Shown here: positions 41,197 through 50,346 of the stretch, piece after piece
Layout: each line of letters begins with the position of its first letter
Position numbering within the stretch: the first letter of the stretch is position 1
Source of the DNA: Verrucosispora sioxanthis
Lineage (GTDB): Bacteria > Actinomycetota > Actinomycetes > Mycobacteriales > Micromonosporaceae
Direction of reading: 5' to 3'
Assembly: GCF_010560025.1 (NCBI RefSeq)
Contig: NZ_SAIY01000001.1
Span: forward strand, 1,035,404 to 1,099,403
Length of the DNA stretch: 64,000 nt
Program-made: the position numbers and the translations under genes
The notes under the pieces: model-generated
Databases searched by the model: none
Told to the model about the DNA's origin: nothing
What the model saw: the letters and a program-made list of their open reading frames with translations, nothing else

Positions 41197-41691
41197 TCAG
41201 TCGATCAAGGCGTTGAGCAGGGACTCCTGGAGGTACCCGAGATACGCGTAGACCGAAAGCTGGAACACTCGGCTGGAACTCGGATCGTCGGCGACCGCGT
41301 CGTCGAGCTCCGCACCCAGGTCCGTCCCGTCCTTGATCTCCAGCCGTACGCCCATCGCCAGCCGGGCGTCGTTGAGCGCCCGCAACCACGCCTCGGCCGC
41401 CTCGGCGTCCAGGCGTACCTCCCCGCCGCTGTCGCCGGGCAGGGCGGCCAGGATCGCACCAGCCTGATCGATCTTCGCGGTCTTCAGGTCACCTTCGGTG
41501 TACCGGCGGAACTCCGCGGTGCCCGTCGCGTCTTCCGGGTAGACCTCCGGAAACAGCCGGCAGACAACCGGGTCGGAGTGGTCGAAACCGTCGGTGAGCA
41601 GGCCGACCACCTCGGAGGCGACCTTACGGAGCACACGCACCTCGTCCACCGCGAAGGTGGCGGTGTACCGGTCGCCCCGGCGGCGGAACAT
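41197..41691 (-). CDS. DUF2017 protein
   Basis: 164 residues from the ATG at 41691, two bases after the clpS stop; the longer open frame only overlaps clpS. Mainly helical, beginning MFRRRGDRYTATFAVDE, with SEVVGLLTDGFDHSDPVVCRLFPEVYP and ending in YAYLGYLQESLLNALID. DUF2017 genes follow clpS across actinobacteria (Rv1332 in M. tuberculosis); function not known. Coupling to clpS suggests a part in protein turnover. Confidence 0.85.
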   Translation of the reverse strand: MFRRRGDRYTATFAVDEVRVLRKVASEVVGLLTDGFDHSDPVVCRLFPEVYPEDATGTAEFRRYTEGDLKTAKIDQAGAILAALPGDSGGEVRLDAEAAEAWLRALNDARLAMGVRLEIKDGTDLGAELDDAVADDPSSSRVFQLSVYAYLGYLQESLLNALID

Positions 41692-41693
41692 GC

Positions 41694-41993
41694 TCACGAC
41701 CGGTCCACCGTCGCCCAGAGACCGTACGCGTGCAGCTGGGAGGCGTCGTGCTCCATGCGTTCCCGGGCCCCGCTGGAGACCACCGCCTTGCCCTTGTGGT
41801 GCACGTCCAGCATGAGCTGCTCGGCCTTCTCCCGGCTGTACCCGAAAAGCTTCTGGAACACCCAGGTCACGTAGGTCATCAGGTTGACCGGGTCGTCCCA
41901 CACGATCGTCACCCACGGTCGGTCGGCTGCCGGCACCTCATCGGTGTCCGGGGTCTCGACCGGTGCAACCTGCGGAGCCGCCATGCCCCCCAT
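41694..41993 (-). CDS. clpS: ATP-dependent Clp protease adaptor ClpS
   Basis: 99 residues from the ATG at 41993 (a second ATG three codons on is equally possible). Core motif [27 protein letters not shown], with DDPVN and the metazoan-UBR-like binding pocket, then [20 protein letters not shown] and [10 protein letters not shown]. ClpS brings N-degron proteins to ClpC/ClpA for destruction by ClpP. First of the clpS-DUF2017 pair. Confidence 0.93.
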   Translation of the reverse strand: MGGMAAPQVAPVETPDTDEVPAADRPWVTIVWDDPVNLMTYVTWVFQKLFGYSREKAEQLMLDVHHKGKAVVSSGARERMEHDASQLHAYGLWATVDRS

Positions 41994-42141
41994 CGTGCCA
42001 CCGGATCCGGGGAATCGAGGAACCGGAACGCCGGACCAGCCCGGATCACCACCCACGGCCGCGCCCTCGCCCCGGTTCACCCCGTCCCGGGCGTGCGCGG
42101 ATCCCCCGCCGGCGCCGCCGGCAGGGTGGACGGCAGCCCGG

Positions 42142-43659
42142 TCAGGCGAGCAGGAGGCCGTGTTCGGCAGCATCGGACAGCACCGCGCCGAGCGAGAGCC
42201 GGACCGCCTCGAAGCGGCGGGCGACCTCCCGGGACAGCTCCAACTCGATCTCCCGCAACGCCCGCTGCGCCCAGGCCCGCGCCGCGCTCGGGTCGTTGTT
42301 GCCGGGCGAACGCCAGTGCTGCCAGCAGCCTCCGGACAGCGCCACGGCCACCGGTGGGAGCACCGCCGTACGGGGCGACGAGGGATAGGCGGACAGCATG
42401 TCGACCGCCGCCGGACCGGTGAGCGACGCCACGCCCGCCGTACTTGTGACGAGCCACGCCCGCTCCAGTTCCTGCCCGGCGGGGTCGTCGACCAGACCCC
42501 AGCGGACCGCCTTGTCGATGCGCCGGCGAGTCGCCTCGGGCAGGGGTGCGCCGAAGAGCCGGCCGGCGGCGTCATCGACGAGTTCGCCGACTCGGTGGTC
42601 GCACTGCGCGGTGGCCAGCAGCGACAGCGCCGCCATCTCCTGGTCGAGGAGGTGCGGCAGGCCGGCGCAGCCGACGCCGAAGACGATCTGCTGCACCAGG
42701 CGCAGGTGCATGTTGGCCAGCTCCAGGGCAAGGTGCTGGCGGATGCGCCGGGCCGCCGTGCGGACCTGCCGGTCGAGTTGTTCCGACCATTCGCCCGGCT
42801 CGGCGAGCACCGGGACCCGGCCGCGCTCACCGGGCAACTCGGGCGGCTCCAGACTGCCCCGCCGTAGTTCCTCGGCGGAGGCCCAGTCCACAAGTGCCCG
42901 CCGCAGGTCGGCCTCGCCGCCGGTGACCAGCGGAAACCAGCGGGCGTCGGCCAGTCCGGGCACGGCGGCGAGCAGCGCGGCCCGGTGCGCCTCGACGGTG
43001 ACCGTGACCGGGTCGACCGTCGGGCCGCCGGACTCCCCCGACTCCCGCATCGCCGCCGTACCCTCGCCGGCCGCCCAGCCGGCGGCGCCCGGCGTGACCG
43101 CGAAGAAGACCCGCACCGGTGTCCCGGCGAGGTCGGACAGCAGATTCAGCTCGGTGGCGCCGAACGACTGATCCGCCGCGATCACGAACAGCAGCGCCCC
43201 GGCCCGCCCCACCGCGTCGAGCAGGACACCGCAACCGGCCGTACCCAGCGTGGCGATGTCCGGCGTGTCGACCACCACGAAACGTCTCACCAGCGGCTGG
43301 GGCAGGCTCAACTCGACCCGGCGCGGCGGCCGGGCCAGCGCCGGACCCACCGCCGGCAGCTGGGGCCGGTAGGCGTGCGGCGTACGGTAGCCGGGCACGT
43401 AGGCGGCCCGGGTGGGTTCGGCGCTGTGCCGGATCACCAGCCAGCCGCCGCTCGGCACGGCGAGCAGTCCGGAGTCGAGTTCCAGCAACGCGGCGAGTAC
43501 TCCGGTGCGCCCGGCGTCGGCGGGCCCGGCCGCGACCACCGCGACCGGCTCCCGGGCGTCGGTGCTGGACACGCCGAGTCGCTCCGGAAAGGGCCGACGG
43601 CCAGGCCGCCCCGCCGGGTCGTCGGGCGTGCCGAGATGGTGGAGCGGGCCCGGCTTCAT
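42142..43659 (-). CDS. Degenerate dynamin-like GTPase-fold protein
   Basis: 505 residues from the ATG at 43659; the open frame upstream of it looks non-coding. A GTPase-like fold is suggested by GPADAGRT at 45-52 (Walker A with Arg in place of Lys) and VVVDTPD at 128-134 (DTPG becomes DTPD). A clear NKxD motif is absent; the expected strand reads [11 protein letters not shown]. The second half is helical ([42 protein letters not shown]), as in dynamin-like membrane proteins. It probably binds nucleotide weakly or not at all. No family name can be given with certainty. Divergent from the large LuxR-type regulator. Confidence 0.6.
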   Translation of the reverse strand: MKPGPLHHLGTPDDPAGRPGRRPFPERLGVSSTDAREPVAVVAAGPADAGRTGVLAALLELDSGLLAVPSGGWLVIRHSAEPTRAAYVPGYRTPHAYRPQLPAVGPALARPPRRVELSLPQPLVRRFVVVDTPDIATLGTAGCGVLLDAVGRAGALLFVIAADQSFGATELNLLSDLAGTPVRVFFAVTPGAAGWAAGEGTAAMRESGESGGPTVDPVTVTVEAHRAALLAAVPGLADARWFPLVTGGEADLRRALVDWASAEELRRGSLEPPELPGERGRVPVLAEPGEWSEQLDRQVRTAARRIRQHLALELANMHLRLVQQIVFGVGCAGLPHLLDQEMAALSLLATAQCDHRVGELVDDAAGRLFGAPLPEATRRRIDKAVRWGLVDDPAGQELERAWLVTSTAGVASLTGPAAVDMLSAYPSSPRTAVLPPVAVALSGGCWQHWRSPGNNDPSAARAWAQRALREIELELSREVARRFEAVRLSLGAVLSDAAEHGLLLA

Positions 43660-43858
43660 CAGGCGTCGGCCTCCGAGGCAGGGCGACCGGCGAGCCGGCC
43701 GCAGTGAGCATCCGGTGTCGACACTCGGATTCCGGAAGGGTACGGGGGCGAGCGTCGGGAACGGGACAATTGCGATACTCACCGGTAACTCTACAACTAC
43801 TCAAGTTCCCCCTCGCGCGCTGCCGTACCGGCCACAGTTCCGTCGATATGCTGCGCGA

Positions 43859-46534
43859 ATGAGTCGGTGGAGCTTCGTGGGCCGGGCTGAGCAACTCGAC
43901 CGTCTCCGGATGGCGGTGGCCGGCGTCCGAGGCCGGGGAATCCTCTTCACCGGCCGTGCCGGCATCGGCAAGAGCCGGCTGTTGCACGAGGGTGTCGACG
44001 CGTTGCCCGGCGACAAGTACGCGGTCTGGCGGATCGCGGCCAGCGCCACCACCTCCGCGATGGCCTTCGGAGGCCTGGTCCAGGTGCTGCCGGAGCAGCC
44101 GCAGGGCCTGTCACCGGCCGGCATCCTGCGCTGGGCCGTCGACGTGTTGCAGCAGCAGGCCGCCGGCCGGCGGATCGTCCTCGCGGTCGACGACGCGCAC
44201 CTGCTCGATCCACCGTCGGCCGCGCTGGTGCACCTGGTGGCCCGGGCGGAGAACGCCTCCGTGGTCGGCACCCTGCGCGACGGTGAGCAGATCCCACTGC
44301 CGATTCGGGCACTGTGGACAGATGGTCTGGTGGAGCGGGCGGAGCTGGGCCCGCTGCCGCCGGACGAGACCGCCGCGATGCTGACCGCCATCGTCGGCGG
44401 TCAGGTTGACAGCGGCTCCACCGACCGCCTGGGTCGGCTCAGCGCCGGCAACCCGCTGCTGCTGCGCGAGCTGGTGCACGCGGCAACCAACAGCGGTGAA
44501 CTCGTCGAGCGGTACGGCGTCTGGACCTGGACGGGCCGGCTGGAGCTGGCACCCAGCCTGACCGAGCTGATCGACATCCGGATCGGCCAGCTCACCCCCG
44601 GGGTACGGGCGGTGGTCGAGCTGGTCGCGTTCGGCGAGCCGCTCGGCCTGCGGCTGCTGCACCAGGCCGTGGAACAGCACGACGTGGAGTACGCCGAGGA
44701 ACGCGGCCTCATCACCATGGTGGAGTCCGACCGGCGCCTCGACGTCCGCCTGGCGCACCCGCTCTACGGCGAGGTGGTACGCCGACAGTGTCCGGTGAGC
44801 CGGACCCGCCGGTTGCAGGCGCACCTGGCGGACCTGCTGGAGAAGGTCGGCAAGCGGCGGCGGGAGGATCTGCTGCGGGTGGCGAGATGGCGGCTGGCCT
44901 CCGGCACCGCGCAGGACCCGGCGATGCTGATCGCCGCGGCCGGTGAGGCGTTCGCTCGTTACGACGTCCCCCTGGCGACCCGGCTGGCCCGCGCGGCGCT
45001 CGACGCCGGTGGTGGGTTCGACGCGGCCGAGCTGCTGGCGACCATTCTGATGTTCGCCGACCGGCCGGCCGAGGCGCTCGGCGTGCTCGACGCCGTCGCG
45101 ACCGACACGGGCCAGGAGGAACGGCGCAGTCGGTGGCTCACCGTACGCGGCATGGTCAGCTACTGGGGGCTGAGCCAGGCGTCCACCGTCGAGGAGATCG
45201 CCGCCGAGGGCACCAAACTGACCGACGCCGCCGCCCAGGCCCGGGTCCGCGCCTTCGAGGCGATCATGCGGCTGCACCGGCTGGACGCGCCGGCCGCGCT
45301 CCGGCTCGCGCAGGGCGTGCTGGACCGCCCGGCGGCCAGTGTCGCCGCCCGCGAGCTGGCCCGCTGCACGATCGCACACCTTCAGGCCGTGCAGGGGCAG
45401 CTGTGCCGCAGCGCCTCGGCGGTGGACCTGGTGCAGGCGAAGGTGGCCAGCTGGCGGGCCGACATGCCGTACCTGCAACTGGCGGTGGAGCTGGCCCGAG
45501 GCACCCGGCTGGCCCTCTCCGGCGATCTCGCCGGCATCGACGCGCTGGTGGCCGACGAGTTCGCCGACCTCGCCGACGCGGGTGACTTCCGGCTCGGCAC
45601 CGGCTACCTGGCGATCCTGCGGGCGTACGCGGCACGGCTGCGCGGACGCAGCGACACCGCGTTGCAGGCCGCGCTCAGCGCCTGCGCGGTCCTGGCGACC
45701 AGCCGGGTCTACGCGGGACTGGCCCAGTCGGAGCGAGCCCAGGCCGCCGCGCTGCGGGGCGACGCCCGGCAGGCCGCCGAGGCGATGGCCGAGGCCGACC
45801 GCCTGCAGTCGCCGACCATGGTGGTGCTGTACCCGTGGCTGGAGCAGGCCCGGGCGGCGACGCTGGCCGCCGGCGGTGAGCCCGCCACCGCGGTGAAACG
45901 GCTGCACGACCTGGTGGACCGGCTGCGTGCGGACGGCTTCGCCGGGCACGAGGCCCTGGTGCTGCACGATCTGGTGCGGCTGGGGCAGGCCGCAGCGCAG
46001 ACCGGTCCGAGATGTTCCGACGGGGGTCGCCGCACCGTGGCGCAGCGGTTGACCGAGCTGTCCGAGCAGGTCGACGGGGAGTTGCCACCGCTGCTTGCCC
46101 GGCATGCTCGGGCGTCGGCCGACGGCCTGCCGGAGGGGTTGCTCGGTGCCGCCGACGGCTTCGCGGAGCGGGGCCTCGACTTGCTTGCCGCCGAGGCCGT
46201 AGCGGAGGCCGTGCACCTGCTGCGGCAGCGTCGCTCGCCCGAGGTCGGACACGCCCGGCAACGGCTCGGCGCGCTACTCGCCGGATGTGACATGGTGCAC
46301 ACTCCGGCGCTCCAGGCGGCCACCCCGACGTTGACCGACCGGGAGTGGCAGGTGGCGCGGCTCGCGGCGGTCGGCGGCACCAGCCGCGCCATCGCCGAGC
46401 AGCTCTTTCTCTCCGCCCGCACGGTGGAGAACCACCTGCAACGGGTGTACACCAAGCTCGGGGTGACCAGCCGGGCGGAGCTGCGGTTGGCACTCGGCAC
46501 GATCCCAGGGCACGACGGCACGACGGCGGTGTGA
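43859..46534 (+). CDS. LuxR-type large ATP-binding regulator (LAL family)
   Basis: 891 residues from the ATG at 43859. FVGRAEQLDRL leads into an AAA/STAND ATPase with Walker A TGRAGIGKS (Lys38) and Walker B RIVLAVDDAHLLDP; a helical TPR-like centre follows (about 370-800), and a LuxR helix-turn-helix closes the protein (LTDREWQVARLAAVGGTSRAIAEQL and SARTVENHLQRVYTKLGV split across 830-880). LAL proteins are large activators that answer a small ligand. The 199-base gap to the divergent GTPase-like gene holds no recognisable operator. pncB begins 16 bases downstream and may be cotranscribed. Confidence 0.88.
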   Translation: MSRWSFVGRAEQLDRLRMAVAGVRGRGILFTGRAGIGKSRLLHEGVDALPGDKYAVWRIAASATTSAMAFGGLVQVLPEQPQGLSPAGILRWAVDVLQQQAAGRRIVLAVDDAHLLDPPSAALVHLVARAENASVVGTLRDGEQIPLPIRALWTDGLVERAELGPLPPDETAAMLTAIVGGQVDSGSTDRLGRLSAGNPLLLRELVHAATNSGELVERYGVWTWTGRLELAPSLTELIDIRIGQLTPGVRAVVELVAFGEPLGLRLLHQAVEQHDVEYAEERGLITMVESDRRLDVRLAHPLYGEVVRRQCPVSRTRRLQAHLADLLEKVGKRRREDLLRVARWRLASGTAQDPAMLIAAAGEAFARYDVPLATRLARAALDAGGGFDAAELLATILMFADRPAEALGVLDAVATDTGQEERRSRWLTVRGMVSYWGLSQASTVEEIAAEGTKLTDAAAQARVRAFEAIMRLHRLDAPAALRLAQGVLDRPAASVAARELARCTIAHLQAVQGQLCRSASAVDLVQAKVASWRADMPYLQLAVELARGTRLALSGDLAGIDALVADEFADLADAGDFRLGTGYLAILRAYAARLRGRSDTALQAALSACAVLATSRVYAGLAQSERAQAAALRGDARQAAEAMAEADRLQSPTMVVLYPWLEQARAATLAAGGEPATAVKRLHDLVDRLRADGFAGHEALVLHDLVRLGQAAAQTGPRCSDGGRRTVAQRLTELSEQVDGELPPLLARHARASADGLPEGLLGAADGFAERGLDLLAAEAVAEAVHLLRQRRSPEVGHARQRLGALLAGCDMVHTPALQAATPTLTDREWQVARLAAVGGTSRAIAEQLFLSARTVENHLQRVYTKLGVTSRAELRLALGTIPGHDGTTAV

Positions 46535-46550
46535 ACCCTAGTCTGAGGGG

Positions 46551-47837
46551 GTGCACACCCTTCGTCCCGCGCTGCTGACCGACCACTACGAGCTGACCAT
46601 GGTCAGTGCCGCCCTGCGGGACGGCACGGCCGACCGTCGGTGCGTGTTCGAGGTGTTCAGCCGTCGGCTCCCCGCCGGCCGACGGTACGGCGTGGTCGCC
46701 GGCACCGCACGACTCGTCGAGCTGATCCGTGCGTTCCGCTTCGATCCGGCCGAGATCGAGTTCCTGCGCCGTACCGGCGTGGTGGACGAGCCGGGTGCCG
46801 AGTGGCTGTCGCGGTACCGGTTCACCGGCGAGATCGACGGGTACGCCGAGGGTGAGCTCTTCTTTCCGGGCTCGCCGATCCTGACCGTCTCCGGCAGCTT
46901 CGCCGAGTGCGTGGTGCTGGAGACGCTCGTCCTGTCGGTGCTCAACCACGACTGCGCGGTGGCTGCCGCGGCGGCACGGATGGTCACCGCCGCCCGGGGC
47001 CGGGCGCTGATCGAGATGGGCTCGCGGCGGGCGCACGAGGAGGCGGCGGTCGCGGCGGCCCGGGCGGCCTATCTGGCCGGCTTCCGCTTCACCTCCAACC
47101 TGGCCGCTGGCCAGCGCTACGGCATCCCCACCGCCGGCACCGCCGCGCACGCCTTCACCCTGCTGCACGACGACGAGCGGACCGCGTTCGCTTCCCAGGT
47201 CGCCACGCTGGGCAAGGACACCACGCTGCTGGTCGACACGTACGACATCAGCCAGGGCATCCGGAACGCCATCGAGGTGGCCGGGCCGGAGCTGCGGGCG
47301 GTCCGCATCGATTCCGGCGACCTGGCCGTCATCGCCCAGCAGTCGCGGCAGCTGCTCGACTCCCTCGGCGCCACCGAAACGAAGATCATCGTCTCGGGTG
47401 ACCTCGACGAGTACGCCATCGCGGCGTTGGCCGCCGAGCCGGTGGACATGTACGGCGCCGGCACCGCCGTGGTGACCGGCTCCGGCGCGCCCACCGCCGG
47501 GCTGGTCTACAAGTTGGTCGAGGTCGAGGGCCGTCCGGTGGTCAAACGGTCCGAGCAGAAGGCGACCATCGGCGGGCGCAAGGTCGCCGTCCGCCGGCAC
47601 AAGCCGACCGGGACCGCCACCGAGGAGATCGTCGTACCCCAGGGGGTGCCGGATCACCGCCCCAACGACCGGCTGCTGCAACGGTCGTACGTCGTCGACG
47701 GCGAGCCGATGGCCCTGCCGACGCTCGACGAGTCGCGGGAGCACCTGCGGCAGTGCCTGATCTCGATCCCGTGGGAGGGCCTCAAGCTCTCCGCGGGCGA
47801 TCCGGCCATCCCGGTCACCGTGGTACCCGCCGAGTGA
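46551..47837 (+). CDS. pncB: Nicotinate phosphoribosyltransferase
   Basis: 428 residues from a GTG. It makes nicotinate mononucleotide for NAD salvage. Signatures: ALLTDHYELTMVSAALRDG, FEVFSRRLPAGRRYGV, EMGSRRAHEEAAVAAARAAYLAG, TAAHAFTLLHDDE, RIDSGDLAVIAQQSR and YGAGTAVVTG. Coupled to pncA, which supplies its substrate, 14 bases downstream. Confidence 0.95.
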   Translation: MHTLRPALLTDHYELTMVSAALRDGTADRRCVFEVFSRRLPAGRRYGVVAGTARLVELIRAFRFDPAEIEFLRRTGVVDEPGAEWLSRYRFTGEIDGYAEGELFFPGSPILTVSGSFAECVVLETLVLSVLNHDCAVAAAAARMVTAARGRALIEMGSRRAHEEAAVAAARAAYLAGFRFTSNLAAGQRYGIPTAGTAAHAFTLLHDDERTAFASQVATLGKDTTLLVDTYDISQGIRNAIEVAGPELRAVRIDSGDLAVIAQQSRQLLDSLGATETKIIVSGDLDEYAIAALAAEPVDMYGAGTAVVTGSGAPTAGLVYKLVEVEGRPVVKRSEQKATIGGRKVAVRRHKPTGTATEEIVVPQGVPDHRPNDRLLQRSYVVDGEPMALPTLDESREHLRQCLISIPWEGLKLSAGDPAIPVTVVPAE

Positions 47838-47851
47838 GAGGAGTGGAGTCG

Positions 47852-48433
47852 GTGAGCAACGCGTTGATCATCGTGGACGTGCAGAAGGACTTCTGCGAGG
47901 GCGGCTCGCTGGCCGTGGCCGGCGGAGCGGGAGTCGCGGCCGGGATTTCCCGGTTGCTGGCCGCCGAGCCGGACCGCTGGGATCACGTCGTCGCGACGAA
48001 GGACTACCACATCGACCCCGGCACGCACTTCGCCGACTCGCCGGACTACGTGAGCACCTGGCCCCGGCACTGCGTGGTCGGCACCCCCGGCTCCGAGTTC
48101 CACCCGGAACTGGCCACCGACCGGATCGAGGCGATCTTCCACAAGGGCGAGTACGCCGCCGCGTACTCCGGGTTCGAGGGGCACGCCGACGACGGTGAGG
48201 GGCTGGCCGACTGGCTGCGGCAACGCGGCGTGGCGCGGGTGGACGTGGTCGGCATCGCCACCGACCACTGCGTGCGGGCCACCGCGCTGGACGCCGCCCG
48301 GGAGGGCTTCGCCACCACCGTGCTGCTGGACCTGACGGCGGCGGTCGCGCCGGACACCACCGACGTGGCGTTGCGCGCGTTCGATGGGGCCGGGATCACC
48401 ACATTCGGTGCCCCTGTGATTGAAGCCGCATGA
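47852..48433 (+). CDS. pncA: Nicotinamidase
   Basis: 193 residues from the GTG at 47852 with AGGAG eight bases before it; a GTG three codons earlier is possible. Isochorismatase-like fold with the catalytic triad visible: Asp9 in LIIVDVQKDFC, Lys in IFHKGEYAAAYSGFEG and Cys in GIATDHCVRATALDA. It turns nicotinamide into nicotinate and ammonia, feeding pncB. In mycobacteria the same enzyme activates pyrazinamide. Confidence 0.95.
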   Translation: MSNALIIVDVQKDFCEGGSLAVAGGAGVAAGISRLLAAEPDRWDHVVATKDYHIDPGTHFADSPDYVSTWPRHCVVGTPGSEFHPELATDRIEAIFHKGEYAAAYSGFEGHADDGEGLADWLRQRGVARVDVVGIATDHCVRATALDAAREGFATTVLLDLTAAVAPDTTDVALRAFDGAGITTFGAPVIEAA

Positions 48434-48498
48434 GCCGTTAAATCGCTGGCAGCTGTCGCGCCGGCGGTCGAGGATGTCCGGCGGAGGTACGCACCGAC

Positions 48499-49736
48499 GT
48501 GAACATGAAGCCTTACCGGGAGGCACTCGCCCTGCCCGGTCTGCGGTCGCTGCTGCTCGTCGCGGTGCTGGCCCGGGTCCCGCTGACCGCCACCGGCGTC
48601 ACGCTGACGTTCTACGTCGTCCAGGACCTGGGGCGCGGCTACGGTGCGGCCGGTCTGGTCGGTGCGGCGATCACCGTCGGTGCCGCGGTTGGCGGCCCGC
48701 TGCTCGGCCGCCTGGTGGACCGTCGTGGCCTGCGGCCCGTGCTGGTTCTCACCGCCGTGGCCGAGGCCGCCTTCTGGTCGACCGCACCGGTGCTGTCGTA
48801 CTACCTGCTGCTGCCGGCGGCGTTCCTGGCCGGCCTGTTGGCGCTGCCGATCTTCTCGGTGATCCGTCAGTCCGTCGCCGCGCTGGTACCGCCGGAGAAG
48901 CGCCGGCCGGCGTACGCCCTGGACTCGATGTCGGTCGAGCTGTCGTTCATGATCGGTCCGGCCCTGGCCACGGTGGGTGTCACCACCATCTCCGCCCGCC
49001 TCACGCTCTACCTCGTCGGTGCCGGCATCGTCGCCGCCGGGGTGGTGCTGTGGCTGCTCAATCCGCCGGTACGCAGCGCGGCCGAGGCGTCGACCGGCCC
49101 GCAGCCACGGGTGGCACGGCGGCAGTGGCTCACCTCGCGCCTGGTCGCCGTGTTCGCGGTCAGCGCCGCGGCGACCCTGGTGCTGGGTGGCACCGACGTG
49201 GCCGTCATCGCGGTGCTGCGGGAAAGTGGCGACGCCGGCTTCACCGGCGCGGTGCTCTCGGTCTGGGCGGTGGCGTCACTGCTGGGCGGGTTCGCCTACG
49301 GCGCGGTCCGCCGCTCGTTCTCGCCGGTGGCACTGATGGGCCTGTTGAGCCTCTGCACCATCCCCGTCGGCCTGGGCGGTGCCCACTGGTGGCTGCTCTG
49401 CCTGGCGTTGATCCCGGCGGGAGCGCTCTGCGCGCCGACCATCGCGGCGACCTCCGACACCGTCAGCCGGCTCGCCCCGGCCGGCGTCCGCGGTGAGGCG
49501 ATGGGCCTGCACGGCTCGGCGGTCACCGTCGGCATCGCGGTGGGTGCCCCGCTGGCCGGCGCGGTCATCGACGCCTCGGCACCGCTGTGGGGTTCGCGGT
49601 CACCGGCGCCATCGGCGCCCTGGTGGCCCTCGCGGTGCTGCCGATCGAGCTGCACCACCGCCGCGCCGACCTCGCGGCCACCACCCGGCCCGGCGACGAG
49701 CACTCCGCGACCGAGCTCACCCCGACCGCCTCCTGA
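48499..49736 (+). CDS. MFS transporter with an apparent 1-base frameshift near its end
   Basis: Twelve-helix major facilitator (LLGRLVDRRGLRPVLVL is the loop 2-3 motif; also LLVAVLARVPLTATGVTL and GAALGAPLAGAVIDAS-like end helices). The starting frame runs through PLWG at about 49592, then becomes Pro/Ser/Arg-rich and stays open to 50091. Shifting by one base after the GGGG at 49589-49592 restores a clean final helix (FAVTGAIGALVALAVLP), a charged tail and a stop at 49734-49736. One missing G gives the observed length: 1238 bases, or 413 codons if repaired. Either a real mutation or a sequence error. Substrate unknown; follows pncA by 65 bases. Confidence 0.8.
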
Positions 49737-49955
49737 CCCACCCCGCGACACCAAGCGCTCCCGCGCCTCACCCCACCCCCACTGCGCTTCCCGTTCCTGT
49801 GCTTCCCACCCTGCCCTTCCCGCCCCACCTCGCCCCGCCGCGCTGCCCACCCCCGGCTTGGCACGCCGGGTCGGAGCCGCGACCGGGGCCAACGCCGCCG
49901 ACTCGACCCGACGTTGCGTAACCGCCCACGCCACCCCACCCCCACCCACCTGCTC

Positions 49956-50079
49956 CCTTTGCTCTGCTTCAACCCACGCAACGAATTACGCACCGTGGCG
50001 CCCCGGCCGACTCGCCTCCGTCGGGCCGCCGCAATCCAGCAGCTCAACCGCTATTGCGTGGGTTGAAGCAGAGCAAAGG
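49956..50079. repeat. 26-bp perfect inverted repeat flanking a 72-base core
   Basis: The left arm (49956-49981, beginning CCTTTGCTCTGC and ending CCCACGCAA) is the exact reverse complement of the right arm (50054-50079). The 72-base core itself can fold in part (GGCCGA near 50004 with TCGGGCC near 50020). There is no ORF inside. Arm length and size suit a small non-autonomous mobile element or a long RNA hairpin. No target duplication is evident. Confidence 0.75.
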
Positions 50080-50293
50080 ATGCGAGGGTGACAGGTACGG
50101 CCCGGCCGTAGCCATCACGCAGAGTGAAGCTCCGCGCCGAGGCTGCTCGTCACAGAAAGCGACACCCGGCGCGGCGGTAGTGGTGGGGGTGAGGTCGCGG
50201 ACCTGGCGCCGAGCACCAGCCACGGCAGCCGGGCAGCGGGCGGGCGGTGCTGTCCCCGCGAGAAGCCCTCGGCCCCAGCACCGGGAAGTACGA

Positions 50294-50331
50294 GACGGGC
50301 GCCGACCCCGGCGCGGGGATCGGCGCCCGTC
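50294..50331 (-). terminator. Hairpin terminator after ctaD
   Basis: Perfect 12-base arms GACGGGCGCCGA/TCGGCGCCCGTC with an inner CCCC/GGGG pairing, 15 bases beyond the ctaD stop on the minus strand. Confidence 0.7.
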
Positions 50332-50346
50332 GTGCGACGCGGTGGG

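Larger units (their letters stand above)
49737..50346. other. Gene-free stretch of 610 bases with C-rich tract and inverted repeat
   Basis: Bases 49737-49955 are a C-rich, low-complexity stretch with repeated CCCAC and GCGCTTCCC-like units and no coding signal other than the shifted MFS frame. An inverted repeat element lies at 49956-50079. Bases 50080-50293 show nothing that I can name, and the ctaD terminator lies at 50294-50331. Confidence 0.6.

Noticed and set aside
49737..49955. C-rich repeats as a CRISPR or tandem array
   Set aside because: No constant repeat unit with regular spacing; only short irregular C-rich runs.
49593..50091. C-terminal extension of the MFS transporter in its original frame
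   Set aside because: It is Pro/Ser/Thr-rich translation of C-rich non-coding DNA and runs through one whole inverted repeat; a one-base shift gives a proper end at 49736.
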